DNA from: Nitrospirota bacterium | GTDB taxonomy: Bacteria; Nitrospirota; Nitrospiria; Nitrospirales; UBA8639 | NCBI GenBank assembly: GCA_020348185.1 | Contig: CP070743.1 | Location: forward strand, 2,046,733 to 2,068,369 | DNA: 21,637 nt | Direction of reading: 5' to 3' | Part shown: positions 21,486 to 21,637 of the stretch, one piece after another | Numbering within the stretch: position 1 is the stretch's first letter | How the letters are laid out: each line of letters starts with the position of its first letter | The notes under the pieces: generated by a model | Databases searched by the model: none | Told to the model about the DNA's origin: nothing | The model's input: the letters and a program-made list of their open reading frames with translations, nothing else | Translations under genes and position numbers: made by a program

Positions 21486-21637
21486 TTACCCCAATTCACG
21501 ATTAAGGGCTTCCTGGTCCGCAGTGGTAAATCGATAGCCTTTTTCCAAAAGGGCTTCCATGCTTCTGACTAAAGGCTGAAGTTCCTTGTTGCCTCGAAGA
21601 TTGTCAAACTTTCCTTTGAGGCTCACAAGGTATGTAT
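21486..21637 (-). CDS. C-terminal fragment of an unrecognised protein (truncated by window end)
   Basis: The minus frame is open from the window edge to TAA at 21486-21488, giving 49 residues that contain LVSLKGKFDNLRG, LQPLVRSMEALLEKGYRF and end ADQEALNRELG. It is charged and helical in character, with normal composition. It is convergent with the HEAT-protein gene. No family can be assigned from this piece; the gene begins beyond the window. Confidence 0.65.
   Translation of the reverse strand, partial: TYLVSLKGKFDNLRGNKELQPLVRSMEALLEKGYRFTTADQEALNRELG

Overview
The window looks like ordinary chromosome from a free-living, mid-GC Gram-negative bacterium. The most likely group is Nitrospirota, close to Nitrospira. 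The basis is gene content rather than a marker gene: a CysN fused to a decayed APS kinase, a Gdx-type SMR pump, a RicT/PSP1 protein, a DsrE-like protein, SUMF1-type and Sel1 exported proteins, and a lysine/alanine-rich histone-H1-like protein. Short repeats sit in many of the gaps, which also fits that group. No rRNA, tRNA, CRISPR array, integrase or transposase was found.

Layout. 1-723 is the 3' end of a cysN/cysC-type gene. 881-1657 (minus) holds a guanidinium-type SMR exporter, a possible 50-residue ORF and an H1-like protein gene that ends in a textbook terminator. 2131-3557 is a divergent pair: an exported zinc-peptidase-like membrane protein and an ICMT-like membrane methyltransferase. 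3599-6987 (minus) is a compact three-gene run: exported SUMF1-domain protein, HemD-like uroporphyrinogen-III synthase, and a two-domain phosphotransferase/ATP-binding protein. 6988-7697 is a gene-poor, repeat-bearing stretch. 7698-11357 (plus) carries a VOC protein, a 541-residue metallo-beta-lactamase-fold protein with a CmlA-like diiron ligand pattern, a RicT-family protein and a DsrE-like protein. 11428-14893 (minus) has two lipoproteins, one with ten Sel1 repeats and one a seven-Asp-box propeller. 14986-16152 (minus) is a CrtC/AttH-like exported lipocalin-fold protein. 16324-19735 (plus) is a Lon-substrate-binding-domain protein, an ABC-2 ATPase, its permease and a SirB1-family protein. 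19803-20555 (minus) is an RNase Z-like hydrolase, 20767-21402 (plus) a membrane-anchored HEAT-repeat protein, and 21486-21637 (minus) the C-terminus of an unknown protein.

The genes do not form one pathway. The items most worth attention are: (1) the metallo-beta-lactamase-fold protein at 8135-9760, whose His/Asp/Glu spacing matches the CmlA beta-hydroxylase diiron site as I remember it; (2) the kinase domain with a broken P-loop at the left edge; (3) two families of short intergenic repeats, one of which brackets the RicT gene in inverted orientation; (4) a 124-bp palindromic MITE-like element abutting the VOC gene; and (5) small, easily missed genes near 1231-1657.
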